DNA of 64,000 nucleotides. It comes from JAVZGQ01 sp039000685. GTDB taxonomy: Archaea; Aenigmatarchaeota; Aenigmatarchaeia; CG10238-14; SCSR01. Position numbers and translations under genes: made by a program. The notes under the pieces were generated by a model. It was not told the origin of the DNA, did not search any database, and worked only from the letters and a program-made list of their open reading frames with translations. The DNA is taken from positions 17,876-81,875 of the forward strand of contig JAWBNW010000001.1 in assembly GCA_039000685.1 (NCBI GenBank). The letters run 5' to 3'. Each line of letters begins with the position of its first letter. The stretch's first letter is position 1. Shown piece after piece: positions 53,334-60,659 of this stretch.

Positions 53334-53891
53334 ATGGAAAAACGTTTAATTTTCGCAAAGGGAAAACAGAGGGAACTTCTTAAAACAGCTCTTTCAAAAT
53401 TTAAATTGAATAGAAAAGAATTTGCTAAATCGTTCAACATACCCTTTAAAACTTTTGAAAAATGGTTATATGAAGAAAGAAGTTTACCTAAGAGTTTTTT
53501 TGGCAAGCTGTGCATGAAAGCGCCTGAATTTAAAAACTTCGAAAAGTTTATACAAAATGAAGAAGATCCTAATTGGGGGCGTAGAAAGGGTGGAAAAATA
53601 AATATAAACAGAATTTCGGATTTGAATGTTTATATGAAAAGACTACGTGAAAAATTGCAAATACTTGCTACATTAGGATTTAAATTTAGAGTTTCTAGAC
53701 ATAAAGCAAAATGGAGTAAAATTTCAGGTTTATATACGAATCATTTAAGTGAATTTGTTAAATTTTATTCAATAGGAGGATTTGTGAAAGGAGTGAAAAT
53801 ATCCAATAAAAGTAAACTTTTTACTGGTATGGAAAAAAATAAATTATTACGCGAAATAATAAGAAACTATCCAAATAGCCCCCGTAAGTGA
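53334..53891 (+). CDS. Homing-endonuclease-related protein in tRNA-Arg intron/insert
   Basis: 185 aa. The N-terminal ~80 residues form a helix-turn-helix-like domain ('LKTALSKFKLNRKEFAKSF', 'FKTFEKWLYEERSLPKSFF') and are followed by 'NWGRRKGGK', a linker I associate with archaeal LAGLIDADG endonucleases. The expected LAGLIDADG helices are not evident; the remaining ~90 residues are basic and may be a shortened or divergent catalytic part. The last five codons run into the downstream tRNA 5' end (stop 53889-53891, inside the 13-nt intron). Position between duplicated tRNA exons supports a homing role. Confidence 0.6.
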   Translation: MEKRLIFAKGKQRELLKTALSKFKLNRKEFAKSFNIPFKTFEKWLYEERSLPKSFFGKLCMKAPEFKNFEKFIQNEEDPNWGRRKGGKININRISDLNVYMKRLREKLQILATLGFKFRVSRHKAKWSKISGLYTNHLSEFVKFYSIGGFVKGVKISNKSKLFTGMEKNKLLREIIRNYPNSPRK

Positions 53892-53898
53892 TGGGGAA
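53886..53898 (+). other. 13-nt tRNA intron at position 8/9, BHB type
   Basis: Central helix CCCC (53880-53883) with GGGG (53893-53896); bulge 1 GU|A (53884-53886); bulge 2 AA|A (53897-53899). Inner loop is GUGA closed by an A-U pair. Outer helix AGC (53877-53879) with GCT (53900-53902). Cuts after the second bulge base rejoin GCCCCCGT to AGCTC, the normal tRNA 5' part. Confidence 0.85.
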
Positions 53899-53921
53899 AG
53901 CTCAGTTTGGATAGAGCGGCT

Positions 53922-53939
53922 ATGTAAGAAGCACCGTAA
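53922..53939 (+). other. 18-nt tRNA intron at position 29/30, BHB type
   Basis: Central helix GCGG (53916-53919) with CCGU (53934-53937; one G-U); bulge 1 CU|A (53920-53922); bulge 2 AA|G (53938-53940); inner UG/CA pairs close a 7-nt loop. Cuts after the second bulge base join GGCT to GCCTTCT and create the anticodon stem CTGC/GCAG. Confidence 0.85.
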
Positions 53940-54009
53940 GCCTTCTAAGCAGATGGTCGAGGGTTCGAATCCCTCCGGGGGCATGCTTATTTTTACAATT
54001 TCCATCTGG

Positions 54010-54019
54010 CTTATATAAG
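54010..54019 (+). promoter_or_regulatory. TATA box for the integrase-like stub
   Basis: CTTATATAAG, itself palindromic, lies 23-32 nt before the ATG at 54042, spacing for a leaderless transcript. Confidence 0.5.
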
Positions 54020-54041
54020 CAATCGAAACAAGGCTAAAATC

Positions 54042-54386
54042 ATGCCTGAACTTTATGGTTATGAGAAAGGAATAGAAAGGGGATTGTTAGCAATTAAACA
54101 AATAGATGAAAGGACTTACGAAAAAGTGAAAGAATTTGTGAGGAAGTTGGAAACTAACAATTATTCAAAAAGAAGGATTTTTAAATACATTTATTTCTTG
54201 AAAAATCTCAGAGAGTTGCTTGGAAAAGATTTTAGTGAAGCCGAGAAACAAGATGTTGAAGAATTAGTGATAAAGCTTAACAGCAATAACTATTCTGAGA
54301 ATTCAAAAGCAGATTTCAAGAAGATTTTTAAGTTTTATTACTGCTGGCTTAAGTTTGGAAAGTTTGAAGGGAAGGAAAAGATTTGA
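54042..54386 (+). CDS. Tyrosine-integrase N-terminal (SAM-like) stub
   Basis: 114 aa. 'KVKEFVRKLETNNYSKRRI' and 'KYIYFLKNLRELLGKDFSEA', then 'NSKADFKKIFKFYYCWLKFG' resemble the core-binding SAM-like domain of archaeal tyrosine recombinases, which joins DNA before a C-terminal catalytic domain. Here the frame stops after that domain and no R..HxRH..Y catalytic residues follow in any nearby frame I examined. It starts 58 nt after a tRNA gene, the usual integration target. Possibly the relic of an integrated element, or a DNA-binding domain reused alone. Confidence 0.55.
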   Translation: MPELYGYEKGIERGLLAIKQIDERTYEKVKEFVRKLETNNYSKRRIFKYIYFLKNLRELLGKDFSEAEKQDVEELVIKLNSNNYSENSKADFKKIFKFYYCWLKFGKFEGKEKI

Positions 54387-54390
54387 AGAG

Positions 54391-54594
54391 GTGCTTAGGG
54401 ATTTATTGATTTACTGTGCTGAAAGAGATAAGGATTTTAAGAAAGTTTTCGTTAAATTCATCAAGGAAAGGAACGCTCAAGATTTATTCGAAATGGAAAA
54501 AACTGAGAAAATACGCGCCATTGATTTTTTGAAAGGATGGAGTTTATGGAAGAAAAAAGAAAAGAGGGAAGGGGTGAAAAGAAAAAATACCTGA
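54391..54594 (+). CDS. Small charged hypothetical protein
   Basis: 67 aa from GTG 54391; a TTG at 54355 would overlap the previous gene by 32 nt. Helical, Lys/Glu-rich ('CAERDKDFKKVFVKFIKE'), with a very basic tail. It follows the integrase stub almost directly and is probably co-transcribed with it. It shows no recombinase catalytic residues. No family recognised. Confidence 0.4.
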   Translation: MLRDLLIYCAERDKDFKKVFVKFIKERNAQDLFEMEKTEKIRAIDFLKGWSLWKKKEKREGVKRKNT

Positions 54595-54654
54595 AAAAAA
54601 CATACTATTTTTGTCAGTGAAAATTGAAGAAAAGCATGTTCTCGCCGTGGCACT

Positions 54655-54682
54655 TGACTGATGGTTATATAAACATCTGTCA
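54655..54682 (+). promoter_or_regulatory. TATA box embedded in an inverted repeat (likely operator)
   Basis: TGACTGATG (54655-54663) and CATCTGTCA (54674-54682) are inverted repeats matching at 8 of 9 positions. The 10 nt between them are GTTATATAAA, a strong TATA box. A dimeric repressor binding both arms would cover the TATA box of the HNH gene (ATG 54743). Confidence 0.6.
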
Positions 54683-54703
54683 CAAATTTGGCAATTTTCA
54701 TAA

Positions 54704-54727
54704 AAATCAAGATTTAAATCTTGATTT
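54704..54727. repeat. 24-bp perfect palindrome before the HNH gene
   Basis: AAATCAAGATTT followed at once by its reverse complement AAATCTTGATTT. It lies about 30 nt after the TATA box, around the expected transcription start, and ends 15 nt before the HNH start codon. It could be a second operator, or a 5'-leader hairpin in the mRNA. Confidence 0.7.
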
Positions 54728-54742
54728 AAAAATAATAAAATT

Positions 54743-55117
54743 ATGCAATTTGATGTAAAAATACAACCCCCGTATTTGTATCCAAAGAGAAAAAGAAAAG
54801 TTAAGTCTAGTATTAGAAAAAAATTAATGTACAAACCTCGCAAATGTGTTTATTGCAGAAAACATGAAGCTATGCATTTACATCATGTTAGAGGTTTTGC
54901 AAAAGGCGGTAGTGATAAAGAAAGTAATTTAGTTCCTCTTTGCGCTAACTGCCATTACAAAATCCACCATGGTATAATAACAACAGAACAATTGAAAAGA
55001 AGATTAGGAATTAAGACAAAGCTAAGGAAAAAATCAAAAAGAAAAAGAAGACAAGAATATTATAGGTTTGAATTACCTAAGTTTAAGCCACCAAAATTGA
55101 GTTTAAAACATTGGTGA
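54743..55117 (+). CDS. HNH endonuclease-like protein
   Basis: 124 aa. 'CVYCRKHEAMHLHHVRGF' then 'GGSDKESNLVPLCANCHYKI' is a zinc-finger HNH (beta-beta-alpha-metal) nuclease core: first CxxC, catalytic His-His, Asn, second CxxC and last His. N- and C-termini are very basic. It could be a phage-type or free-standing homing nuclease, or a mobile-element defence gene. Two dyad elements precede it, and a tiny basic gene follows after 5 nt. Confidence 0.75.
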   Translation: MQFDVKIQPPYLYPKRKRKVKSSIRKKLMYKPRKCVYCRKHEAMHLHHVRGFAKGGSDKESNLVPLCANCHYKIHHGIITTEQLKRRLGIKTKLRKKSKRKRRQEYYRFELPKFKPPKLSLKHW

Positions 55118-55122
55118 TATGT

Positions 55123-55251
55123 ATGCCAGAATTTCTTGCAAGAAGAAAGAAGACTAAGACAAAGAGGCCGGTAAGTTTTATGACAAAATACGGCATTGTG
55201 TGTTTTAAAGCAAGAAGAAAACCAAAACGAAGATATAGGGTGAGATTTTAA
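55123..55251 (+). CDS. 42-aa very basic protein
   Basis: MPEFLARRKKTKTKRPVSF then 'MTKYGIVCFKARRKPKRRYR', stop 55249-55251. About 40% Lys/Arg with a short central beta-like segment; it looks like a small nucleic-acid-binding protein. It begins 5 nt after the HNH stop, so the two form a small unit. Confidence 0.5.
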   Translation: MPEFLARRKKTKTKRPVSFMTKYGIVCFKARRKPKRRYRVRF

Positions 55252-55255
55252 TTTT

Positions 55256-55438
55256 TTATTTTTGAGTGTATAAGAACAGACCGCCTACAAAAGCCATAAT
55301 TATAGCCCCAAAAATATACCAACCTATATTTGAAAATTCAGGTGTTATTTGAGAAAAATTAGAAATAATTAAAAATACTACATAGATTGCAAGTATACCA
55401 ACCAATATAAATCTTATAAACTCCGTTATATTTTCCAT
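55256..55438 (-). CDS. Small two-helix membrane protein
   Basis: 60 aa with two hydrophobic segments (about residues 5-27 and 36-57). A TATA-like TTATATAAATATAAA (about 55457-55471) lies close upstream on this strand, consistent with a leaderless start. No family recognised. Confidence 0.5.
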   Translation of the reverse strand: MENITEFIRFILVGILAIYVVFLIISNFSQITPEFSNIGWYIFGAIIMAFVGGLFLYTQK

Positions 55439-55621
55439 AATTTTTTTAACCCACTTTTATATAAATATAAATTTATCTTTTATGCTCAATGTTTCTAGAT
55501 TTAGTCTAAATGTTCTAATCACTGCTGTTAATCTTTTTTATTCTTCTTCATTCTGATAAGTTATGTATTCGATAAATTTAAAATACCAAACTTTTTAACT
55601 TCATTTAAACAATAACTTTTC

Positions 55622-55855
55622 ATGTCAGAAGATATAGAAGAGCAAAAATTTGGGATTTTCATAGTAAGGAGAATAAACAAGAAGACAAAACAAATGCAAG
55701 TTGAGCTGAAGACAAAAGGCGAAAAATTTCCACTAAGCGAGGCAGTGATAATCCTAGAAGGCTGGATTGAAAGGGTGAAACAAGAAATAAAGAAGCCTTT
55801 CAACTTTGACAAGATGATCTTCAAAAGCTTTGACAAGCCAGAAGAAAAGCCTTGA
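55622..55855 (+). CDS. Small soluble hypothetical protein
   Basis: 77 aa, acidic-basic mixed ('FGIFIVRRINKKTKQMQVE', 'SEAVIILEGWIERVKQEIKK'), probably a beta hairpin plus helix. It stands alone upstream of the MinD gene on the same strand. No family recognised. Confidence 0.5.
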   Translation: MSEDIEEQKFGIFIVRRINKKTKQMQVELKTKGEKFPLSEAVIILEGWIERVKQEIKKPFNFDKMIFKSFDKPEEKP

Positions 55856-55977
55856 ATTCAATCAAATAAAATTAACTTAAGCTTTGCTTTTCCCACTAGC
55901 CACAATTTTTTCCAATAACTTTAAAAATAAAAGCTAATAAACTTTTAAACTATAAAAAACAAATTAAGGTTGATTGG

Positions 55978-56751
55978 ATGACAAGGGCGATAGCAATAAT
56001 AAGTGGTAAGGGCGGGGTTGGCAAAACTACCTTAACCTCAAACCTGGCTTCTGCCTTATGTTTGCAAGGGGAAGATGTTGTTGCTGTTGACGCCAACCTA
56101 ACAACACCAAACTTGGGCCTGCACTTAGGAATGCATTTCGCCCCAATAACTTTACATGATGTGCTGAAAGGGGAGTCAAAGCTTAGAGATGCAACTTATC
56201 CTCATCCATTTGGGTTTAAAGTTGTGCCCGCAAGCATGAGTGTTGATGATTTGACTGGAATTGATCCTTCAAGACTTTACGAAGTAGTTTTAAACTTGAC
56301 AGGGAAGACCAATTTCATCCTTTTGGATTCAGCAGCAGGCTTGGGCAGGGAAGCAACTTCAGCCTTGCAAGCAACAGAAGAAGTCTTGATAATCACAAAT
56401 CCAAACTTGCCTTCGGTTGCAGATGCTTTGAAGACCATAAGGCTTGCTGAAAGGCTGGACAAGAAGATAATTGGAGTGGTTGCAAACAGGGTTAGAAAGA
56501 AAGAATATGAATTAACAAAAGCTGAGATTGAAGAGATGACTGGCTATCCAGTTTTAGCGCAAATCCCCGAAGATAACAATGTGACAAAAGCAATTTTTGC
56601 AAAGATGCCTGTTGTTAATTATTCTCCTCATTCACCAGCTGCGATTGAATTTAAAAGACTGGCTTGCTTGCTTACAGGAAAACCTTTCCTTGAAAAGCCA
56701 AGACTTCACTTCACTCTCATCGATAGACTTGTTAACTGGATGATGAGATAG
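55978..56751 (+). CDS. minD: MinD/ParA-family ATPase
   Basis: 257 aa. Deviant Walker A 'ISGKGGVGKTTLTSNLA' (residues 8-24), switch I 'VVAVDANLTTPNLGLHLG', switch II 'FILLDSAAGLGREATSAL', and 'IITNPNLPSVADALKTI'. The C-terminus 'LIDRLVNWMMR' is amphipathic like MinD membrane-targeting sequences. It likely positions proteins at the membrane by ATP-driven dimerisation; the cargo is unknown. No MinE or archaellum gene adjoins it. Confidence 0.88.
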   Translation: MTRAIAIISGKGGVGKTTLTSNLASALCLQGEDVVAVDANLTTPNLGLHLGMHFAPITLHDVLKGESKLRDATYPHPFGFKVVPASMSVDDLTGIDPSRLYEVVLNLTGKTNFILLDSAAGLGREATSALQATEEVLIITNPNLPSVADALKTIRLAERLDKKIIGVVANRVRKKEYELTKAEIEEMTGYPVLAQIPEDNNVTKAIFAKMPVVNYSPHSPAAIEFKRLACLLTGKPFLEKPRLHFTLIDRLVNWMMR

Positions 56752-56857
56752 TTTTTGCGATATACATTATCCTGAAGTTTGCATGAAAAGATAAAAGTTA
56801 GAAGATTCATTTAAATCAGGGAAATGAGTATGAAGTATTTTTGGCTTAAGAATAAAT

Positions 56858-58510
56858 TCACAATATAAAGCTCAAATCAATCTCAAAAGCTGCTATTGGC
56901 ATTTCCAACTTCCAATTCTCAAGAACAGAAGGGTGAATTTCGCCAATTATTCCAATAGCCTTGCCTTTAACCAAAATTTCTGCGGTTCTTCCTTCGATGA
57001 AGCTGGGATGCTTGCTCTCTCTTAACTTGTATTTTGCTCCAACCAAAGACATGAAAGCATCCAGAACAGCAACAATATCATCATAGCTTACTCTAGAATC
57101 AGCAATTGCTACAACAAGCTTCCTCACATCTCTTGTTCTAGTTTCTTGCTTCTCATCAATCAAAACAACATCTCCAACTTCAAATATTTTTTGTGGATAT
57201 TCAACATGTTGGTTATTTGCAAAAAATTCCATCAAGCTTGGCAATAGCCAATTCCTGAAAACACTCCAGTTTTCCGAGACAATATTCTCTATTTCAGCTA
57301 CTCTTTCTTCTTTCAAATTCATCTTCTTGAACAAATTCTCTTTGCTTGTTAAAGTGTAAGATAAAATCTCTTGAAAACCTAAGCTAACCATGAGCTCTTC
57401 AACTTTTTCAGTTTTCACTTCAATTTCACTAAGTTTCCCTTCAACTTTCATCTTCAAAGGTTCAGGCTTGATCTTGTTGTAGCCGTAAGAAATTATCACA
57501 TCTTCAACCACATCTCTCTGATGCATTATGTCATTGCGATAAGCAGGGTAAAGCAATTCAATTTTTTTGCCTTTCTTCAAAATCTTGTAGTTTGCTTTCT
57601 CAAGCAATTTGCAAATTTCTCCCAAGCTTAAGTCAAGACCAGAAATTTTTCTCACGTAGCTTACATCAACAAAAGTCTTCTTCGGCTTGAAATCTGGTGT
57701 GATTATAGTTTTGCTAGGATAAACAACTTTCACAGAGCAAATTTCTCCACCTCGATCGGCCATAGCCGTTACCATCACATTCAAAGCAGGCATCAAAAAC
57801 TTTAAGTTAAAACCACTGCACTCAATGAAAACATTCTTTGTTTCTTCAGTAACTTTTCCACTATACTCTGAGTTTATGATTGGTGGCAAGGACAAGACTT
57901 CATTTCTTGCATCGATGAAAATAGGATATTCTTTCTTTCCAGCAAGCAAATGTCCAAACTCTTTTCCTTTTGGATGCTTTTCCAAAATTTCCCTTGGTGT
58001 CAAAGCTTCCTTGAAATCAAGCGGAATGAACTTGATTCCATCAGGCTTTACTGTTGTAAATCTTATTGGTGGCTTAATCTTATCATAATCATAAACCCCA
58101 ATTGCAACTTCTTTCCTGTTTCTTCCCAAGCTTCCAGCAATTTTTTCTTGAAGCTGAATCATTTGGGAGAGAAAAGCTGGAGTAACTTTTAAGTTTTTCA
58201 CAACAGCACAAACTGTGTAAGGCCTAACTTTTGAAACTTTTTTATCAACTTCAACAACAACTTCTGAGCTCTTGACTTCATATTCAGGAAAAATTGGCTC
58301 GAAAGCCCTACTTCTTATTTCTCTTGCTATTCCTTCTGAGCTCCATAAGTCTGGCCTGTTTGTGTCTTTTGCTTCAATTTTCAGATTGTCTCCTTCCACA
58401 GCCTCTATTTCACACTTTGCAAAATTTACAAGTTCTTTCAATTCTTCTATTTCAATTTTTCTTCCGATCAATTCACACAAATCTTGATAAGAAGCTTCTA
58501 TGGTTGGCAT
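56858..58510 (-). CDS. pheT: Phenylalanyl-tRNA synthetase beta subunit
   Basis: 550 aa, usual archaeal length. Start 'MPTIEASYQDLCELIG' matches the family. B3/B4 region 'YTVCAVVKNLKVTPAFL', B5 domains 'VSYVRKISGLDLSLGEICKL', and catalytic-like 'DVVEDVIISYGYNKIKPEPL' are present. It forms the heterotetramer with PheS and edits Tyr-tRNA-Phe. Its first 38 nt overlap the 3' end of a homing endonuclease gene that separates it from pheS. Confidence 0.93.
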   Translation of the reverse strand: MPTIEASYQDLCELIGRKIEIEELKELVNFAKCEIEAVEGDNLKIEAKDTNRPDLWSSEGIAREIRSRAFEPIFPEYEVKSSEVVVEVDKKVSKVRPYTVCAVVKNLKVTPAFLSQMIQLQEKIAGSLGRNRKEVAIGVYDYDKIKPPIRFTTVKPDGIKFIPLDFKEALTPREILEKHPKGKEFGHLLAGKKEYPIFIDARNEVLSLPPIINSEYSGKVTEETKNVFIECSGFNLKFLMPALNVMVTAMADRGGEICSVKVVYPSKTIITPDFKPKKTFVDVSYVRKISGLDLSLGEICKLLEKANYKILKKGKKIELLYPAYRNDIMHQRDVVEDVIISYGYNKIKPEPLKMKVEGKLSEIEVKTEKVEELMVSLGFQEILSYTLTSKENLFKKMNLKEERVAEIENIVSENWSVFRNWLLPSLMEFFANNQHVEYPQKIFEVGDVVLIDEKQETRTRDVRKLVVAIADSRVSYDDIVAVLDAFMSLVGAKYKLRESKHPSFIEGRTAEILVKGKAIGIIGEIHPSVLENWKLEMPIAAFEIDLSFIL

Positions 58511-59339
58511 TCAAATCCTCCTCAACCAATTCAACTTTCTTTTTTGAAATATATTTCCCACAATTTGGACAGATATAGCGTGGATATTTTTTATCTTTAT
58601 ATTTCCAAAATCCACATTTCCAAATTTTTTCATATCCACAATATGGGCAAGGAATTTCAATAGATGAGGCTCGTTTAAAGAAAGATTCTAACTCAATTAT
58701 CTTTTGTATTTTATTTTGTTTTTCTTTATGTTTACTCAAAGGCAATAAAATTTTTGCTAATCTTATCACATCCTTTATGCGCATTAACATGACTCTATAT
58801 AAATCGAAATTACAAACCCCTATGCCTGTGTAAGTACCTCTTTTTCTTACTAAATAAAAATGTGATTTAAATCCAAGTTCTTTTAATTTCTTATGAATTT
58901 GTTCTAAAATGGTTTTGTCACAAGTTCCTAAACTAAATACTAAGTCCTTATATTTTCCATTATATTTTTTGTGTTTGGTTATTATCCAACTACCTTCACT
59001 ATCTACATATCCTGCTAAAAAAGAATAAAATAATTCTTCCTTATTTAATATCCATTCTGGAATGTACGTGGGTTTATTTACTAAGAACTCAAAACTACTG
59101 TTCAAAGAACAATAAGCTCTAGTAGTTTTTTCTGTTGCACCACCTTTTTTCTCATACCACGAAACCTTTCCATAGCTTGAGAATACATTTTGAAACATCT
59201 CTATTTGTACAGGCTTAGAAGATGTTACCTCCACAATAACACGATTAGAATCTTTCCTCGCATATATATCACCAGCCCTTAAACCTAAAAGATAAGCTTT
59301 TTCTTCATCTGAAAGCAAAGGTATAGACAATTCGTTCAT
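58473..59339 (-). CDS. Free-standing LAGLIDADG homing endonuclease with zinc ribbon
   Basis: 288 aa. Two endonuclease motifs: 'AYLLGLRAGDIYAR' (about residues 14-27) and 'FYSFLAGYVDSEGSWI' (about 107-122), each with an acidic residue. A C-terminal zinc ribbon 'CPYCGYEKIWKCGF' ... 'YICPNCGKYI' (about 232-266) may add DNA binding. No intein blocks surround it, so it is not an intein. It begins 10 nt after the pheS stop and its last 12 codons overlap the start of pheT. Confidence 0.85.
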   Translation of the reverse strand: MNELSIPLLSDEEKAYLLGLRAGDIYARKDSNRVIVEVTSSKPVQIEMFQNVFSSYGKVSWYEKKGGATEKTTRAYCSLNSSFEFLVNKPTYIPEWILNKEELFYSFLAGYVDSEGSWIITKHKKYNGKYKDLVFSLGTCDKTILEQIHKKLKELGFKSHFYLVRKRGTYTGIGVCNFDLYRVMLMRIKDVIRLAKILLPLSKHKEKQNKIQKIIELESFFKRASSIEIPCPYCGYEKIWKCGFWKYKDKKYPRYICPNCGKYISKKKVELVEEDLNANHRSFLSRFV

Positions 59340-59349
59340 TCACATCTAC

Positions 59350-60633
59350 CTATTCTACAGATTGCTTCAGTCTCAGCCACTTTAAATCTTTGGAAAAAAG
59401 TTCTCTTATATCGTTTATATTTAGTTTAAACATAGCTAATCTATCGATGCCTAAACCCCAAGCCAACACTGGTACTTTTATACCTAAGGGGTAGGTTACC
59501 TCTTCTCTGAAAATTCCTGAACCACCAAGTTCAATCCATCCAAGTTGGGGGTGCTTGCAAGATAATTGGGCCGAGCATTCTGTGAAAGGATAGTAGTCAG
59601 GAATGAACTTAACCTCTTCAGCTCCAGCTATTTCTTTTGCAAACATTTTTAAAATTCCCAATAAATTTCTGAAGTTTACATCTTCACCCAAAACAATCCC
59701 TTCAACTTGATTAAACTCAACTCCATGAGAAGCATCAATCACATCTGGCCTATAGCACCTAGCTATAGCAAAGTATTTTCCAGGAATTTTTGGTTTACTT
59801 GCTAAAGTTCTTGCAGACAAGCAAGTACCATGTGCTCTTGGCATGAGCTGCATTGCAATTCTTGGATCCCATTTATAACCCCAGCCTGTGCTTCCAGCAA
59901 TTCCTTTTTCATGAGCTTTTTTCACTGCTTGAACAAACTTTTTTGGTAAACTCCCAAGCTTTGGATATTTCATCATGTAAGTGCTCCACCAATCTCTTGC
60001 AGGATGATTTTGTGGCTGATACAAGGCATCGAAATTCCAGAACTGTGTTTCTATTGTAGGGCCTCTCATTTCAATGAAGCCCATGTCAACAAGCTTCTTT
60101 CTGATTTGACTCAAAAATTGTAAGTAAGGTTGCCTTTTTCCATGAGAAATTTTGTCCAATTCAAGCTTCTTTCTAACAGTCACAACATCAACAGGCTTGA
60201 ATTTTCGTCCTTTCCACAATTTTGTGACCAAAAGTTCATGGCTTAGAACATCAATTATATTTCCAGCTTTAGCTAAAGCTTCTTCAACCGCTTTGTAAGT
60301 TTCTGTAACTTTTTCAACCAAATTCCTTTCAATCAAAGTTTTCAAAGTTTCTTCATCAACTTCTTTTCCTTTAGCAATTTTCTTCAGAGCTTCTTCTTCC
60401 GGAATTTCTTCAGGCACAGGTTTCATAAGAATTATTTCATCACCTTTTTTCATCACCCATCCTTTTTCCAAAGCCCATTTCAAAGCTATGGGAAAATTCT
60501 TGATTTTTGGTATGAGCTTGCCAAGAGTTGCAGTTTTTTGGGGCATGCTGTCTAGCAGCAAAACAAGATTCTTCTCAGGCAAGCCTTTCTCCAAGTACTC
60601 CTTTCCTTCTTCTGTCAGCTTATAGCTTGACAT
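59350..60633 (-). CDS. pheS: Phenylalanyl-tRNA synthetase alpha subunit
   Basis: 427 aa. N-terminal helical DNA/tRNA-binding-like region, then the class II core: motif 1 'MGFIEMRGPTIETQFWNFDA', motif 2 'IARCYRPDVIDASHGVEFNQ' (R-x-x-x..F), 'FIPDYYPFTECSAQL', and motif 3 'GLGIDRLAMFKL'. Slightly shorter at the N-terminus than many archaeal PheS (~500 aa). First gene of the pheS - HEG - pheT unit. Confidence 0.93.
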   Translation of the reverse strand: MSSYKLTEEGKEYLEKGLPEKNLVLLLDSMPQKTATLGKLIPKIKNFPIALKWALEKGWVMKKGDEIILMKPVPEEIPEEEALKKIAKGKEVDEETLKTLIERNLVEKVTETYKAVEEALAKAGNIIDVLSHELLVTKLWKGRKFKPVDVVTVRKKLELDKISHGKRQPYLQFLSQIRKKLVDMGFIEMRGPTIETQFWNFDALYQPQNHPARDWWSTYMMKYPKLGSLPKKFVQAVKKAHEKGIAGSTGWGYKWDPRIAMQLMPRAHGTCLSARTLASKPKIPGKYFAIARCYRPDVIDASHGVEFNQVEGIVLGEDVNFRNLLGILKMFAKEIAGAEEVKFIPDYYPFTECSAQLSCKHPQLGWIELGGSGIFREEVTYPLGIKVPVLAWGLGIDRLAMFKLNINDIRELFSKDLKWLRLKQSVE

Positions 60634-60659
60634 TTAATCACTATTTGATTTTTTTAATA

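Larger units (their letters stand above)
53878..53983 (+). tRNA. tRNA-Arg(UCU) with two small introns
   Basis: 106-nt gene, 75-nt mature tRNA without CCA. After removal of 53886-53898 and 53922-53939: acceptor GCCCCCG/CGGGGGC, D-arm GCTC/GAGC, anticodon arm GCTGC-CTTCTAA-GCAGA (anticodon UCU; the 27-43 pair is G-A), T-arm GAGGG-TTCGAAT-CCCTC, discriminator A. It reads AGA. Without both removals neither the D-arm spacing nor the anticodon stem forms. Both introns sit at non-canonical sites (8/9 and 29/30). Confidence 0.9.
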
